DNA of 64,000 bases from Pilaira anomala (lineage: Eukaryota; Mucoromycota; Mucoromycetes; Mucorales; Mucoraceae), in contig JAIXMQ010000039.1 of the NCBI GenBank assembly GCA_025716855.1, forward strand, positions 62,001 through 126,000. Reading direction: 5' to 3'. Below, piece by piece: positions 1 to 13,204 of this stretch (positions within the stretch are counted from its first letter, which is position 1; each line of letters starts with the position of its first letter). Both the position numbers and the translations under genes were made by a program. The notes under the pieces were generated by a model. It was not told where the DNA came from. It ran no database searches and worked only from the letters and a program-made list of their open reading frames with translations.

Positions 1-57
1 AGGGAAGAAGTAAAAGAAAAATAAAGATAATATATATATATATATATATATAGTAAA

Positions 58-1857
58 TACTAAAAAAAAAAAAAAACCTGTTTGAATGATGGCGTGTGAA
101 AAAAAGTAAAGAAGTTAATAATAACAATCAAGTGATTAATGTAAACTCACAAATGACAATTAGCCCTTAACTAATGAATGAAAAACTAGCTCCTACTGAT
201 TTTAATATTTTAGGATAAAAATAGCACATATCATTCATTTTATTATTAAAATATTTTTGTAATCGATTGAACTTATCTGTCTGTATAACTGTAAAAATGA
301 AAGAACATCATTTGTAAAAAATTGCGTCATAGTTTGTATGTTTTTTTTTCACAAATCAGAGAACTTTGTAGCAACGAGTAATAATATGCGCGGTGATTTA
401 TGTGCGAGGCTTAAACTTGAAATTTAAAATAAAAGGACTTGAGCTTAAAGATTTAGAAATACTTTTATTCAAAAATTTGATCCAACTATGGGACAGTTAG
501 TAAAGATATTATCTAAAAAGAAGTAGAAAAAAGACATTATTACTACAGGCTGGTACCAATAATAAAATAGAATTAATACTTAAAAGACACAATAAAAAAT
601 GAATATATAAAAAAAAAAAAGATAATTGAAGTAAAAAAAAAGAGAGGGTATTTTATACTGTACTGATGAAGTCAAAAATTATGTGTAAGACAATATTTAT
701 TGTGAAAAAGATATATATTTTATTTAATAACAATTTATACTAAATATATGGTTACTGGGATGCTTAAGAAAAGCAATTGTGATTGCCTAGACAATATAAT
801 ATAACGCTGAAATGAGTAGCATTGTAATAACCAGTTATGGAAAAAAAATGATAAGAAGAAGTGAAAGCTTATATAATAAAATCATAAAGCATATTATTGA
901 CGCTATCGGAAATCATTACTGTTACACGCATCATGCAAAAAAGAAAAAAAGAAATAGTAACTCCAGATAGAAACCGTTTTTTAAAAAGAGCTTTTTAGAA
1001 AGCCATTATTATTCAAACTTCTTTTATGGCGCTCTCTGATGATAATTATGCTATTGTAACTATAAGCTGTGATTATATATATGTTTTGAAGGAGGGCGAA
1101 TGAGAAATTTCAAATATATACAAACCAAAAACGCTCAAAAAGATATCGATCTGAAAGCCAATATAGGATTAGAGAAAATGCGGAATCAAGCTAAATTTTA
1201 GTTTAGCTCTTTTCCTTACTTTAGAACAAACTCACGGGATTTTCCCATTGTCAAATGTTTTCCCATCTTTATTTATTTATTTATTTATTATTATTATTAT
1301 TATTATTTTTTTGAATATACCACAACGCAAGTTGTTTCGTTTGTTTGTTTTTACTTTCATCTATCTATATATATATATACATTTTTTTGCAGTTTTTTTC
1401 TTTATTTACACTTTTCTATATATAATTTATTACAAAATGCTTATAAAATGCAGTATTTGCTCTTCTGAATTCGACACGAGAGGTAAACGAGACAGCCATC
1501 ACCCTCGCGCGGAGTATTAACCTCATTTGTATAAGATTGTTACAAAGTTCTCTGATTTGTGAAAAAAAAAGTAAAAACATACAAAAGATACCCGTTTTTT
1601 TATTTTTACAACAGATTATTAAGCTAGTCAAGTTATAGACTGATCAGTTCAATTGATCATAGGAATATTAATAATAAAACGAATGGCATATGTTATATTT
1701 ATCTTAAAATATTCAAATCATTAGGAACTTGTTCTGCAGTAACGAGTTAAGGGCTAATTGACTTAAGTTTGCAATAACGATCTGATTATTATTATTGTTG
1801 ATTACTTTATTTTTTATTCTCACGCCACACAAATAGGTTTTTTTTTTTTTTCTAGTT
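58..1857. mobile_element. Candidate non-autonomous element with long terminal inverted repeats
   Basis: The two ends are imperfect inverted copies of each other. The left end (about 58-180) begins with an A-run followed by CCTGTTTG and GGCGTG. The right end (about 1737-1857), read on the minus strand, begins with an A-run followed by CCTATTTG and GGCGTG. Both contain the inverted 14-mer CAATTAGCCCTTAA. A second inverted pair lies further in: about 345-375 against 1543-1575, sharing ACAAAGTTCTCTGATTTGTG. No transposase is visible; the interior is AT-rich with ATT and AT runs. I infer a foldback or MITE-like DNA element. I saw no convincing target-site duplication because the flanks are A/T homopolymers. 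Confidence 0.5.
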
Positions 1858-2012
1858 TCATTATTTATAAATAAATCTTTTTTTTTATATCTTTCTTTTT
1901 CTCTTTCTTCTTTTTTTTTCACTTCATATATAAAACATGAACTTTTCCTACTAATATCATCTTTTTCTCTTTAATCAAATACGTTATCCAAACAAGAGAT
2001 TTTTATCAAGGT

Positions 2013-2848
2013 ATGAACAACCTTGAAACGCGTATAATACAAGTTATTAATGGAAAGGCAACTTTTCATAAACCCCCAGTAATTTTATCACAAAGTATTT
2101 CATTGTCTAATCTTAATAACAAATGTCCTTTTTTTCTGTGCATGTATTTAGTCTGGAAAGTATTCTGCCCCAAGTCTTTAGGACAAGATGACCATCAGCG
2201 AGAAAGTCAAAATTTTATTTCGGAGGCTGCGCCGCAGTACATATGGCTTCTGAACATGTTTCATCAAAGGTGGAAGTTGGTGAGTGTTATTTTATTGATT
2301 CTCTTGTTTTTATTTATTGATGATTCTCATACTTTTACCAACATCATAAAGGGGAATGCCAATGCTGTAAAAGCGTTCTTAAATATGCTAAATACCCTAA
2401 AGGAGCATTTGGCCAAGAAAAAAACTGATTGCACCTATGTCTATGACGAAGTGTCTTCTGAAATTAGATCTTATCTCTTTCGTTTTGGCTTTTAATAATC
2501 AGCCTCCGCTTCAGAAAACTTCAAATTTATGCATGAACATGAGGTAATTAAGAGGCATAGAATTTGAAGGAAGAGTAAGGGAAGAGACATGACTGACAAA
2601 TGCCATAACTTTTTAATTTATTACAGGAGTTCAGGGTCTGTTGTCTCCATAAAAATAAAGAAAGTTGTCGTTTCCCTCCACCTGATTTTAAAAAAAAAAT
2701 GTTAACAGGAAAAAAGCGTTTCATTGAAATTGTATCACAATGCATAATTTGAGAAGGAAAAATATACTTTCGTTCTGGATGCTACGAATTATTTGAAGAC
2801 TTGGAATCTTTAAGTAGTCATATTGCTTCTAACCATGGTAATCTTAAC

Positions 2849-2885
<37 letters not shown>

Positions 2886-3897
2886 CAGAGCATTATATTG
2901 ATGATATTTATCTTTCAGGGTTACAAGAGGATGAAGTAGATTCGGATGAATCATTAATAAATTTGTAACAACCATTGGAGTTATCAGTTCCATCTTTATA
3001 TAACTCCTTGGAGCCAGAAGTAAGAGTATCATTAGATGAAGCTGTAGGTGTTTTATTTCCTAATAATGAAACGAATAGTCATGTTATTCGTAATGTACTT
3101 GCTGCTTTAAAATTGGTTCTATTTGATGTGCGTCCAGATTCTTCAGATGATAATGAACCTCAAATTACAGCACTCACTGTTGTGGACGAGCACATTACAT
3201 TCTCATACAATTATCATATGTTCTCAACTTCCTTCTATTTTTCTATACAACAAGTTTATCTTCTCTGATTACTTAATTGGTTCCTTTATATAAATTACAT
3301 CATCGTATTTATAGACATAAGTCTCTTTTTTTATCAATTATCAGGTACAACAGCCAGTTACACTAACTTGGTTAATCTTTAGGAACTAGTTTATCCATTC
3401 CAAGGAACGTGAGCAACTGAAGGTCGAAACCTAGGTCAGATTTAACTATTCATGCAACGCATATCATTAATAGCTCGAACACCTCAATCACAACAAATAA
3501 TCAACTTGAAATATTATAGATCCTAAAGAAAGAGATTTAAAACTTAAGACTTAGTAATCCATATGCTGAAGCTACACCACTGAAAAACAACTATGTTCAC
3601 ATTAAAAACTCGTCTAACTGTACTGCTTTAAATAACATTATTTCACGAAGTCTTTATGGTCAAATTCTTGCATTTGAAAGTTACGTTTATATTAGTGAAG
3701 AGCAATTACAATTCTTAAATGCTCCTTGGAGAGAAAAGTCCTGGATGTTCATTGCTGTATCACAATTGTTTTCAGGCGCTGTGTTGGTTGACGGTAATCA
3801 AGCGCTTCTTATAAATGGTGTTGATCCTTACAGTCAATATCCTAGTATTGATGCTCACTCTGATCAAGTATCCTCCAAACCGGATCATACATAATAT
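2013..3897 (+). pseudogene. Relic of an unrecognised multi-exon gene
   Basis: Several coding-looking stretches follow one another on the plus strand but do not form one open frame. At 2013-2280 a frame starts MNNLETRIIQVINGK and ends at a possible GTGAGT donor. At 2355-2495 there is a second, acidic and lysine-rich frame. At 2760-2835 there is a Cys-His-rich stretch. At 2975-3210 a frame contains VRVSLDEAVGVLFPNNET. At about 3540-3894 an open frame without ATG contains SWMFIAVSQLFSGAVLVDG. Stops and a poly-T tract (2850-2883) separate them. The opening MNN(L/F)E...G(K) motif also recurs in degraded form in both palindrome arms (about 16,843 and 22,075 on the minus strand), so this belongs to a dispersed family. 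I do not recognise the product. It is most simply a decayed gene; an intact gene with unusual introns is less likely. Confidence 0.4.
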
Positions 3898-3980
3898 TCA
3901 AATATGTTGAAGATGACGAAATTGTTTGTCGATAATTCTGAGAGACCGGTAACTTTGTAAATGTCGTAGCTGTGAAAACT

Positions 3981-4031
<51 letters not shown>

Positions 4032-4478
4032 GCAATAAGGCCGCTGCACCTTTTTAGGCTATAAAAAATAAGGTACAATAAGGCTGCTGCACCTTCAAAA
4101 GCTGCAAGAAAAGAAAAAGGGTGCAGAAAAACCTTTTGGCAAATTTTATATGTATATGTATATGTTAATGTAACTAATTTCTATGTTAAAAAGAATTTTA
4201 TATTCTACCAAGAAAATCAATCAGGTTCTAATATACTTTTTTTTAAAAAAAAAATGGAAAAAATAACTGGAATAATATTCTTCTGATATCCGTTAATCTG
4301 TAATTTTCTAAGGATACTTCAATAATTTACTAGTTTTGAAAGCCATACACTTCTGTAGCGTTTTAGGCTTTGAGAATATTTACTAAGCTTGTCTTATTAA
4401 GAGAAATTTTAGAGTAGTGCTGAAATGAACTTATTATACAAAATTCTTATTTATTTAAATTATAAAAAGGGAATAACT
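3898..4478. other. Intergenic, homopolymer and short direct repeats
   Basis: Contains a poly-A tract (about 3980-4028) and two copies of a roughly 20-bp motif reading AATAAGGC(C/T)GCTGCACCTT, about 50 bp apart (near 4034 and 4077). The rest is AT-rich sequence downstream of the ABCF gene. No gene is visible. Confidence 0.6.
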
Positions 4479-7154
4479 TTAGACTCTATTTTGCTTTTTG
4501 ACAGTTCGCATAACAGATGCAACATATGCATCGATGCCTTTTTCCCATCTTTGAACGTGTCCGTTTTTAAATGTAAACACTTCACTTTGTGTAGGCAATA
4601 AATCAATATCGGATTCATCCTCTTCATTCTCCTTGTTTGTTTCCGGCTCAAGTACTTGCTTTAAGAACCAAACATCATGACTAACGACCACCAAAGCACC
4701 AGTATATCCTGCTAAAGCTTCAACCAACATCTCTACAGTTCCCATGTCTAAATGGTTTGTAATTTCATCAAGCACTAACACATGAGGTCTATCAAACAAG
4801 ATCATAGCAAACGCAATACGGTTACGTTGACCACCACTTAATGAACGAATCTTTTGAAGTACTAATTTACCAGAGATACCAATAGTGCCGAAATGAGCAC
4901 GACAGTCTTGTTCAGTTAAGGAAGGGTATTTAGCCATCATATATTCTACTGGAGATAAGTTTAGGTCAAGTTGATCTACTAGATGCTGAGAAAAGTAACC
5001 AACACGAAGTAATGCATGTCGGTATACTTCACCCCCTGTAGGCTGTGTCTTTCCTGTCAACATGTTGAGTAAAGTAGATTTACCACAACCGTTAGGACCA
5101 ATAAAAGCGATACGAGCGTTAGGCTCAATATTAATCGAAAAGGGTTCAATTGCGTTCTTTCCATTTTTGTCGTATTTAAATGATGCATCGCTCATACGGA
5201 AGATTGGACCGTTATAACGAAGTTGAGGCGGTTCGGGAATTCGAATGGTGGCTGTCTTGACACCCTTATCTACTTCGATAGAGACACGAGCATCAAGATG
5301 GTAACCCTCACGATAACTTTGTTTGAATCTTTTGCCATCTTCTGTCTTTTCCATACCTAATCTATCTAATTTTTTTCGTCTGGAATTGATCATACCGTGC
5401 AATTTATCGTTACCAGTTGATTTGGCTTGTTGATTGCTATGTTGAATACTCGACATGATTTGTTTTCTACGTCTTTCGGTATTCTATATAAAGATTATAA
5501 GTATGAATATAGTAAAAAAAACAAAAAAAAAATTAAATATATATATACTTTACATCTAATAATGCTTGTTTACGAATACGTTGTTCTTCATTATTAATTT
5601 CCCAATCTTGATAATTACCAGCATGATATTTTAATTTCTTATCTCTCATGATGATTGTTTCTTCAGTTACATTATTCAAGAACTCACGATCATGAGAAAC
5701 GATCACTACAATCATATCGCTTGTTTCGTTTTTAATGTACTCTTGGAGCCAAAGAATGGCAGGTAAATCTAAATGGTTTGTAGGTTCATCTAATAACAAG
5801 ATATCAGGTCGGATATAAAGACTCTTGGCTAATGCGATACGCATACGCCAACCACCAGAGAATGTAGAGATAACAGATGTACTTTGTTCCTGACTGAACC
5901 CAAGTCCTTTTAACAGTTTCTTTGCTCGGTTCAATCTTTCGTCTTGATCAATTAGTTCTACTTTCTCAAAAACTTCAGAAATAATGGTGTTGATCATGTT
6001 GGCGGTGATGTACTTTTGTGGGTCATTGGAAGAGAAGTTAGCGTATTCCTTTTCTAATTTGACAAGTTCTTTACGTGCCTCACGGCCACGGAGTCCAGAT
6101 CGTTTGGTGGCAAGACGGCTTGCTTCATCTACTCTATCTTTAATACGTGATTGCATGATTGAGAATACAACCCTGTTTAATTCTACGTTAGATTTTTGTT
6201 GATGGTTGGTACCAGAAACGTTATCTCCAATTACAGCACGAAGCACTAAAATGATTGAAGTATTAATTATGGACATACATATATATTAATAAGTAAAGTG
6301 GGTATTTACCTTCATATTCTCTTAAAGTGGCTGTAGCATTTTTATCCGAACTCAATACTTCTTCAACAACCGTAGTTCTTTCATTAAAATCTTCCAATTG
6401 GGAGATATGAAGAATGTTTAGGTTCTGAGGTAGGCCTACAAGGATGTTATCGGCTAAACATTTCATCAAGATGGATTTTCCTACACCGTTTTGTCCAACA
6501 AGACCATATCGAGTTAATGGCTTCAGTCGTAAGTGAGCATCTATCAATAAATCTAATTGATTGATAGATATTTGAACACCAGGTAAATCGATCTCTTTAT
6601 TGTTGGATTCAACTGTCTCGGTATGAAACCTACTCTGTTGTGAGATAGCGACTAAAGTAGGCTCTTCGTCCTCAAGTTGCTTTGGTTTTGTGCTTTTTCT
6701 AGCAGCTCTTTTTTCAGCCAAAGCTGAGCGTTTCGTTGTAATAGACGAATCTTCTTCTTCTTCTTTTACCTCTATGGTTTTTTCTACCTATGTGAGATAA
6801 TTTTTCTTAGAAAAAGAAGGGAAAAAAGTTTTTTTTTTTTTTTTTTTCGCTAGTGCTTACTTTTGGTTCAGGTTGTTTAAATAAAGGCTTTTTAGATATT
6901 AAAGTAGGACCTTGCTTAACAGCAGGTTCAGAGTTTGCTTGAAATAATTGGTTTGAGAATAAAGCTTTATAAAAGTCGTCTCTTGTGTCATCATCAATAC
7001 TTGCATCGATCAAGAAAGTTTCGGTTGATTCACGAACTTCTTCATGATCTGTAAGTGACATGTCACTCAACATGCCTCCGATATATTCAATCGCATCTTC
7101 GTCCAAGTCTATTTTAAACGTATCAAGTTGTTTATTGAACTGTTCTGAAGCCAT
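4479..7154 (-). CDS. ABCF-family ATPase (Gcn20/ARB-like, two ABC domains)
   Basis: Four exons read in phase: 7154-6861, 6787-6310, 6245-5554 and 5483-4479, giving 822 aa. Introns are 59-75 bp with GTAAGC, GTAAAT and GTAAAG donors. The N-terminus (about 190 aa) is acidic then Lys/Arg-rich. The first ABC domain has Walker A GQNGVGKS at about 196-203, signature FSGGWRMRIALAKSL and Walker B DILLLDEPTNHLDL. The second has GPNGCGKST at about 617-625, LSGGQRNRIAF and VLVLDEITNHLDM. There are no membrane segments, as expected for ABCF proteins, which act in the cytosol on ribosomes or translation control. Odd points: the first Walker A has Ile where Thr usually follows GKS, and the second Walker B has DEIT instead of DEPT, although the catalytic Glu is kept. 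The exact orthologue (Gcn20-like or another ABCF subgroup) is not settled. Confidence 0.93.
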
Positions 7155-7409
7155 ACTTTATTACTGCTAGTAGAAAAAAATGCAGGTTCCTTTTTTTTTT
7201 TTTGCACAGCTTTATAATTCTATCTAAAAAAAATATATATGTAACCAATAGAAAAGTACTTTTAAGCAATAGAAAAAAGGAAGGTTCAATTTTTAGTTAG
7301 AGTGGGCATTTACTCTTAAAGTAAATCTACTTTACTCTTTTCTTAAAATTTGTAACAGCATTACATTCAAATGAGTATAATTACATGTAACTTTTATTTA
7401 TTTATTTTC

Positions 7410-9810
7410 TTAATCATAAGGATCAGTTACAGAGCAATTTTTTATTTGAGCTTCCAAAGTGGCTGCTACTTGATCTAAGTTACTTTGATTACCATGATGA
7501 AGGATAGGTTGGTTTGGAAAGAATGGAAAATATTCCAACTCTGAAGCAAAATAGTAGTTTTCAATAGTATAACTGATAACTTTATGAATAGATTGAACTA
7601 ATACCCGAAATTTTGTGAAATTAATCAAACCGTTCATGTTGATCGTAGCGTTCCCGTCCATCAAGAACGTCAAATCTTTTAGTACGATCGGGAAAAAAGG
7701 TATACAGGGAGCCTTTGCAGCCTTTTTGAATGCATGTCGATAATAGCTCATATTGTTACATACGTTCAAATACTTTAACAGTTGTTTGAGTGTACTGATA
7801 TCTCTACTTGAGAGTAGAGAAACTTGTTGCCAGCTATTATCCCTAAACTCTTGTAACTGTGTTAGACCCATCGTAAGTACCATACATGTATGAAAATTGT
7901 TCCAGTTTAAACATAACTAAAGAAATTAGTGAGTAATGTAATTTCTATTGTTGTTTTTTTATTGTTTACCTTTGCAATTTCAATGAATTTTCTTATTATC
8001 ATTCTTCTTTGTTTACTATTTAATTTATGTACAGTAGTTTCTTCAACTACCCATTGACTTAACCTATTTGCTCTTTCAGTCATCATGCCTATATAATCTA
8101 TTTTTTTAAAATCTTCGGTCTTCTTTTTAACACAATTTGGATAATAAATGGCAAGATAATCTTGAGCAGTTATACACTTGAGTATACAGAAATCAGCTAG
8201 GGTTAAATATTTTGCGATGTCTTTTGAATTAAGAGAGATAAATATATCAGGTGAATGTAATGGTGAATCGGGCGGTGTAGAGTATGATACAAAGGATAAA
8301 AAACTTGGGGTGACTGAAGGTCTTCTTACAACTGTTGCACTATTTCCAAACGAGACCAGCGTTTGTGATGTTTGAACAATATATGAATGTCTTGATCTTG
8401 TGTATTGAGCGTTCTATATAATTAAATGTTTAAATATGTAACTATTTTAAATAAATAATTACAGACTTACTTGTCTTTCTAAGGCTTCTTTAATCATATC
8501 TGCTTCAATTGTGAAACCAGCACGATTGACATCTCCGTTTAAGAAGGCTTCTAGACGAGTAATTAAAATGGGATTTATTTTAAAGTCTTGGAATTGTAGC
8601 TTGATCCAGCGAGAGATGACGTTCAATACTCTAAATAAGGAAGTTTGTTTGTTAATTTTAAAAAGTAAATTACAAAAAAAAAAAAAAGTATTTATGTACA
8701 TTACTTGACTTGGATACATCTTTGCCATTTTTTAAAGTAATTAGTTTCTCCAGGTAATGCTTCTAAATGAAATCTAGCCATCAAATTCTCTAGTAATTCA
8801 AAAGAATTAGTAAAGAATAAATGACTCAAGATATATGTATCAACATAATCTAAATCTTGACAGGTTTCATCTGCCAGTTTCATAAATAGCCTTTCTAGAG
8901 TACCAGCTAATACTTGTAATTTATTTGATTGTACCATTTCCATTACTAGAACATCCGTTCCATCTTCAGATATATGTAGGATGGAACCTTCTTTACCCTT
9001 TTCTTTGACTTTAAGTATTTCTTCATCTTCGTTATTGATATCATAAAGGTTATTAGCAAGCGAAAATTGTGAAGGTCGTCTTCTGAGTTCTCTGGCACCC
9101 CATGGTCTTAATATAGAATTAATTAATCGAAGATCACTTTCAGATCGATTGTGCTTTAATAGAGAATTTTTTTCTTTTATAAAAACAGGTTCTGCATGCT
9201 CTGTTTGAATTGAAGTCAAATCAGTCTGTTGTGTACTGAGCATTGTATCAGCAATATCTGAAGTAATAGGTGTTGTAAAGCAACCTGAATCGGAATGTTC
9301 AAATTCGTTACTGGTTGATGTACGAATTGTAATATTTTTTGCGGATGGAGAAATCAATGTTTGTACAGAAGCTCTTTTGTTTACATGATCTACTACAGCC
9401 TTGAAATATATAAATATAAAAAATAAGTATACATATTCGGGTAAACATACATAACAAAGGAACAATTACCTCTGGAGATGGCTGATCAAATAAATCCATA
9501 ATAAGTTTATCTTTTGGTATAGATGGTCTTCTACTGCTGCCAAAAAGAATACGTATACTACTTTTTGTCTTTTTAGTGGGTTCTTCATCATATTTAATTT
9601 TAGATTGTGAACTGGAATCTACTAAATGATGGCTCTTTTTTAAAGAAGATATGCTACGAAGAAATCTTTTACCAACTATTTTTAAAATCATTTAGATATG
9701 GTTTAAAAATATATATACATATCATTGATTTTTTTATATATATATACCTGTATCGTGATGGTTATTTTTAATCTTTTCATTACTATTATTTTTTAATGTA
9801 TACATTATAA

Positions 9811-9853
<43 letters not shown>

Positions 9854-10667
9854 TATAAAAAGGAGTAGTGAGAGAGAGAAAGAGAGAGAGATAAAAAAGA
9901 GAAAGAAGTATTAATAAAAGGAATGTCAAGTCTTATCCCTTTTTTACCTATTTTTTGCACGAGTTTCTTCTCCTTGAAAAGACGTCTCATCTATTATATT
10001 TAGACAAAAAATGTCAAAAAAAAGAAACATACCAATCGATTATGGTTATCTATATTTACTTTTTAAGAAAGGTATTTTAACTGGCATAGTAGGTGGAGTT
10101 AAGAAGTTTGAGTTTTGTTGTGATAAAAATGAGTACAGAAATGAATTCATAAGTTGATTTAAATGTGTTACGATCAGTAACTATACATAAAAAAAGCTTA
10201 ATAGAGAGTTTGTTACGATCCCCTTTTAATTTGTTTACCCTATAATTTATTTTTTCTAAAGGCCGAATTCTGATCCTTTTCACTATTTCTGTTAAAAGAA
10301 CAATGGATGCTATCGTTTCTCTTTTTTCATTATCGTCGAATTTAGATAATATTACTTTAATAACTGAGGTTAATAAGGTACATGCGTTAATAATAGTTGT
10401 TAAATGATGATTAAACACAAAATCTTGTGGCTGTTTCCAAACTAGTTTTGGTGTAAATAAATACAAGATTTCTAAAGTTGATTCAAATGTGCGCCATAAG
10501 CAAATTTCCAACTACAGTGAAGAGAAATAAATATATGTTATGAATATGTATTTATTTCTATATTTATTTTTTTATTGTTTTTTTTTTACACTTTGGTTTC
10601 TATGTACTATAATAGTCTCCAATTGATTTAATATTCCCTTTGTTTCTTTAATTATTTCCACATCCAT
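7410..10667 (-). CDS. Ras guanine nucleotide exchange factor (REM + Cdc25 domain)
   Basis: Ten exons join in consistent phase: 10667-10590, 10511-10239, 10180-10060, 9990-9948, 9782-9748, 9675-9470, 9399-8705, 8630-8471, 8413-7970 and 7916-7410, giving 853 aa. Two exons are tiny (43 and 35 nt). The N-terminal 400 residues are mostly low-complexity, with Ser/Arg-rich stretches and no SH3 domain that I can see. A RasGEF N-terminal (REM) module spans about 410-540 and includes LQVLAGTLERLF and VDTYILSHLFFTN. The Cdc25-type catalytic domain follows (about 595-840) with DIAKYLTLADFCILK, TERANRLSQWVVEE and RRMIIRKFIEIAK. The family loads GTP on Ras-type GTPases at membranes. Its stop lies 255 bp upstream of the ABCF start, same strand. 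The first two exons are the least certain part of the model. Confidence 0.88.
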
Positions 10668-11596
10668 TTGTAATTACATAGGCTTTTAGTTAACGAAAAT
10701 AATACGCGCTTATACAATTTAAAGAAATAAATATAAAAAGAGTAGAAAAGAAGTAAAAGAGAAAAGGAGAGAAAAAAAAAGGAAAAGTAAAGTTTGGACT
10801 GTAGCTTGTTTATTTACTCACTCTTGCAGCCTGCTAAAGTGTGGTGTTTGTGCGTTTTTATGGTGTGAGATGATACAATTCGATATTTTATTTGTTTTTA
10901 TGCAACACTTTAAACACTCCTTAATGTCCAAAAAGTACGATATGATATTTTTTAAGGAGTTTCAAAATACTTTTTATACCAGGATTTAACGCTTTGTGAC
11001 ACCATCATCCTCCTTTTATTGTTTTTTTTATTAAACAGGCATTGCTGTCACCTTTTTATAGTTGGAGAATAAATAAATAAAAAAGTGCTGCTTCTTGAAT
11101 ACTTTTTGTAGTTGCTACAGACGTGTATTTAGGGTATAGCCATATTCGAATTTAGTATATGCGCGTGTATTCTACTAACTTTTTTCGCAAAAAGATCATG
11201 GAGAGTTGCGTTTCTTTAATTTCCATCCAATAACCAATAGTTGGCTGGTAATGTAAATAAGTTTAATCGGGATTAACTATGTAGTGCATCGTACACATTG
11301 CTTCGGGCTAGTCATTCCGATATCAAAAGATTTGCATGAATACATTTTATTTAATATTCTTAACAAATGATGTGTGTATGTATGTACATATTACTTTTTT
11401 GCCTTGTACATCTATATTCACGTTTGATAATTGATTACCTGTTTAAAATTTGATTTTTTTTTTATCTTATTTGTATTGAAAACTGTCGTATTTCCTACAC
11501 TCTCATTAAAAACTGATTGTTATCCTTTAATATTATCTAAGTCTTTTAAATAAGTTGATAGCTGTAATGTGGCATGACACTTACTTTCTTTATTAG

Positions 11597-11672
<76 letters not shown>

Positions 11673-12445
11673 GTTATAGATGTAATTTTTTTTAATATCA
11701 CCCACACCCGTACAATTTTATAAACTATAGGATGTCATATCAACAGTAAATATATAGAAACGTCCTAAAGTGACTATACATATTTATATATTTGGATATA
11801 TACTATTATATAACAGGAACTACGTACATTTATTTTTGAATATATAAATAATAAAATTCATCTTTTTTTTTTTTCTTTTGGCTTAACTAAAGATCCTAGC
11901 ACGACGATTGTGTACATTCGGACATTCGATTTATAATTATGTAATGTGATATTTTTATTCAACATATCAATTAGACGTACATTCTTTGCAGATTAATTCT
12001 GGGCAATAGCCAAAAATAAAGCAAAACGTGGCAAGTTTCTCGAGAAGCAAACATGAATGAGTCAAATAACCGACAATGTCTAACAAAAGAACAAGTCATC
12101 ATATTACTAAAGTTTATAATAATACTCCCACTATCATCCGTTCAATATCTGTTTGGTAAAAGTGTCATTATACATAAATAAAAATGCACAGACGACGTGC
12201 GGGAAGGAGACAGTCAACTCGTAGTAGCAACTCAAATCAGTTTAGAAACAAAAACAAAAACAAAAAAGAAGTTTATTGGCATTCTTTTTTAATAAGTAAA
12301 AAATAACTTTACTACACTCACTCTAAAGCCGACACCAATTGATTTTTGTTTTGGTTTCTCGTCTTTCAATTGCAACCTCAAATGTCATAACAATTTCCCA
12401 TAATACAATAGTTCCAAGAAAGAAAACACCTACCGTTAGTAAAGA
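10668..12445. other. Gene-free region upstream of the RasGEF
   Basis: AT-rich sequence without a convincing gene. The part nearest 10,668 must hold the RasGEF promoter. It contains an ATT microsatellite (listed separately). From about 12,050 it is similar to 31,640-32,030 in the same orientation, including the block GAAGGAGACAG followed by TAGTAGCAACTCAAA. This similarity continues across the outer edge of the left palindrome arm at 12,446. Confidence 0.6.
11598..11672. repeat. (ATT)n microsatellite, about 25 units
   Basis: An uninterrupted trinucleotide array of ATT (AAT on the other strand). It produces a spurious poly-Asn reading frame on the minus strand, which I do not regard as a gene. 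Confidence 0.95.
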
Positions 12446-12539
12446 AAGAAATTGAGAAAAAAAAACAAGGGTTTGGCCTCCTTTCTTTTAAAACATATTA
12501 AAAACAACAACAGTAACACCAGCATTATCATCAGTGCCA

Positions 12540-12710
12540 GTATTATCACCAGTACCATCATTATTACCAGTACCATCATTATTACCAGTACCATCATTAT
12601 TACCAGTACCATCATTATTACCAGTACCATCATTATTACCAGTACCATCATTATTACCAGTACCATCATTATTACCAGTACCATCATTATTACCAGTACC
12701 AGCATTAGCT
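12540..12710. repeat. 18-bp minisatellite, eight copies, left arm only
   Basis: The unit AGTACCATCATTATTACC is repeated from about 12,551 with an exact period of 18. On the minus strand it reads as the hexapeptide GTGNND inside an 83-codon frame that also holds LVRKFGE-like sequence further upstream. The matching place in the right arm (about 26,435-26,490) has no expanded array, so the expansion took place after the arms were duplicated or was lost from one arm. Confidence 0.95.
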
Positions 12711-13157
12711 TCTTCATCAACACACCTTTGGTTCACCAAACTTCCTTACTAAGAGCTCAGTGTTCAAGTTCATCTCTTGAATCGAGCATAGTAAAGAAAG
12801 AAAGGGAGATTAATATAAATATAAATACAAAAAAAAAAAAAAAAAAAAAAAAAAAATGAAAATAAAAAAAGGGGGTATGGTTAATAATGAGGAGATCACA
12901 TAAGATGCTTGAGTCCTTATCATTGACGTATCTGTCTTACAATGTCGATATGTGATACCCCAAAGAATGAGATCACATAACAAGTTTGAGTCCACCAAAA
13001 GCGACACATAGAACCAAGTTTGACTCTTCACGAATGAATTTTGTATCAACACCAGTAATAATATCGACATTGGCTACAACTACATCTACATCTACACCTA
13101 CACTTACACCTATAACACCTGTTCAATCAACCATGATGAAAAAAGAATAAGAGAGGG

Positions 13158-13204
<47 letters not shown>

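Noticed and set aside
11520..11705. Minus-strand frame with a long asparagine run
   Set aside because: It is the ATT microsatellite read in one frame; the flanks show no coding character.
13160..13197. AT dinucleotide tract as a replication origin or telomere
   Set aside because: Simple AT repeats are scattered throughout the window (for example 29,340, 35,190 and 40,020) and carry no specific signal.
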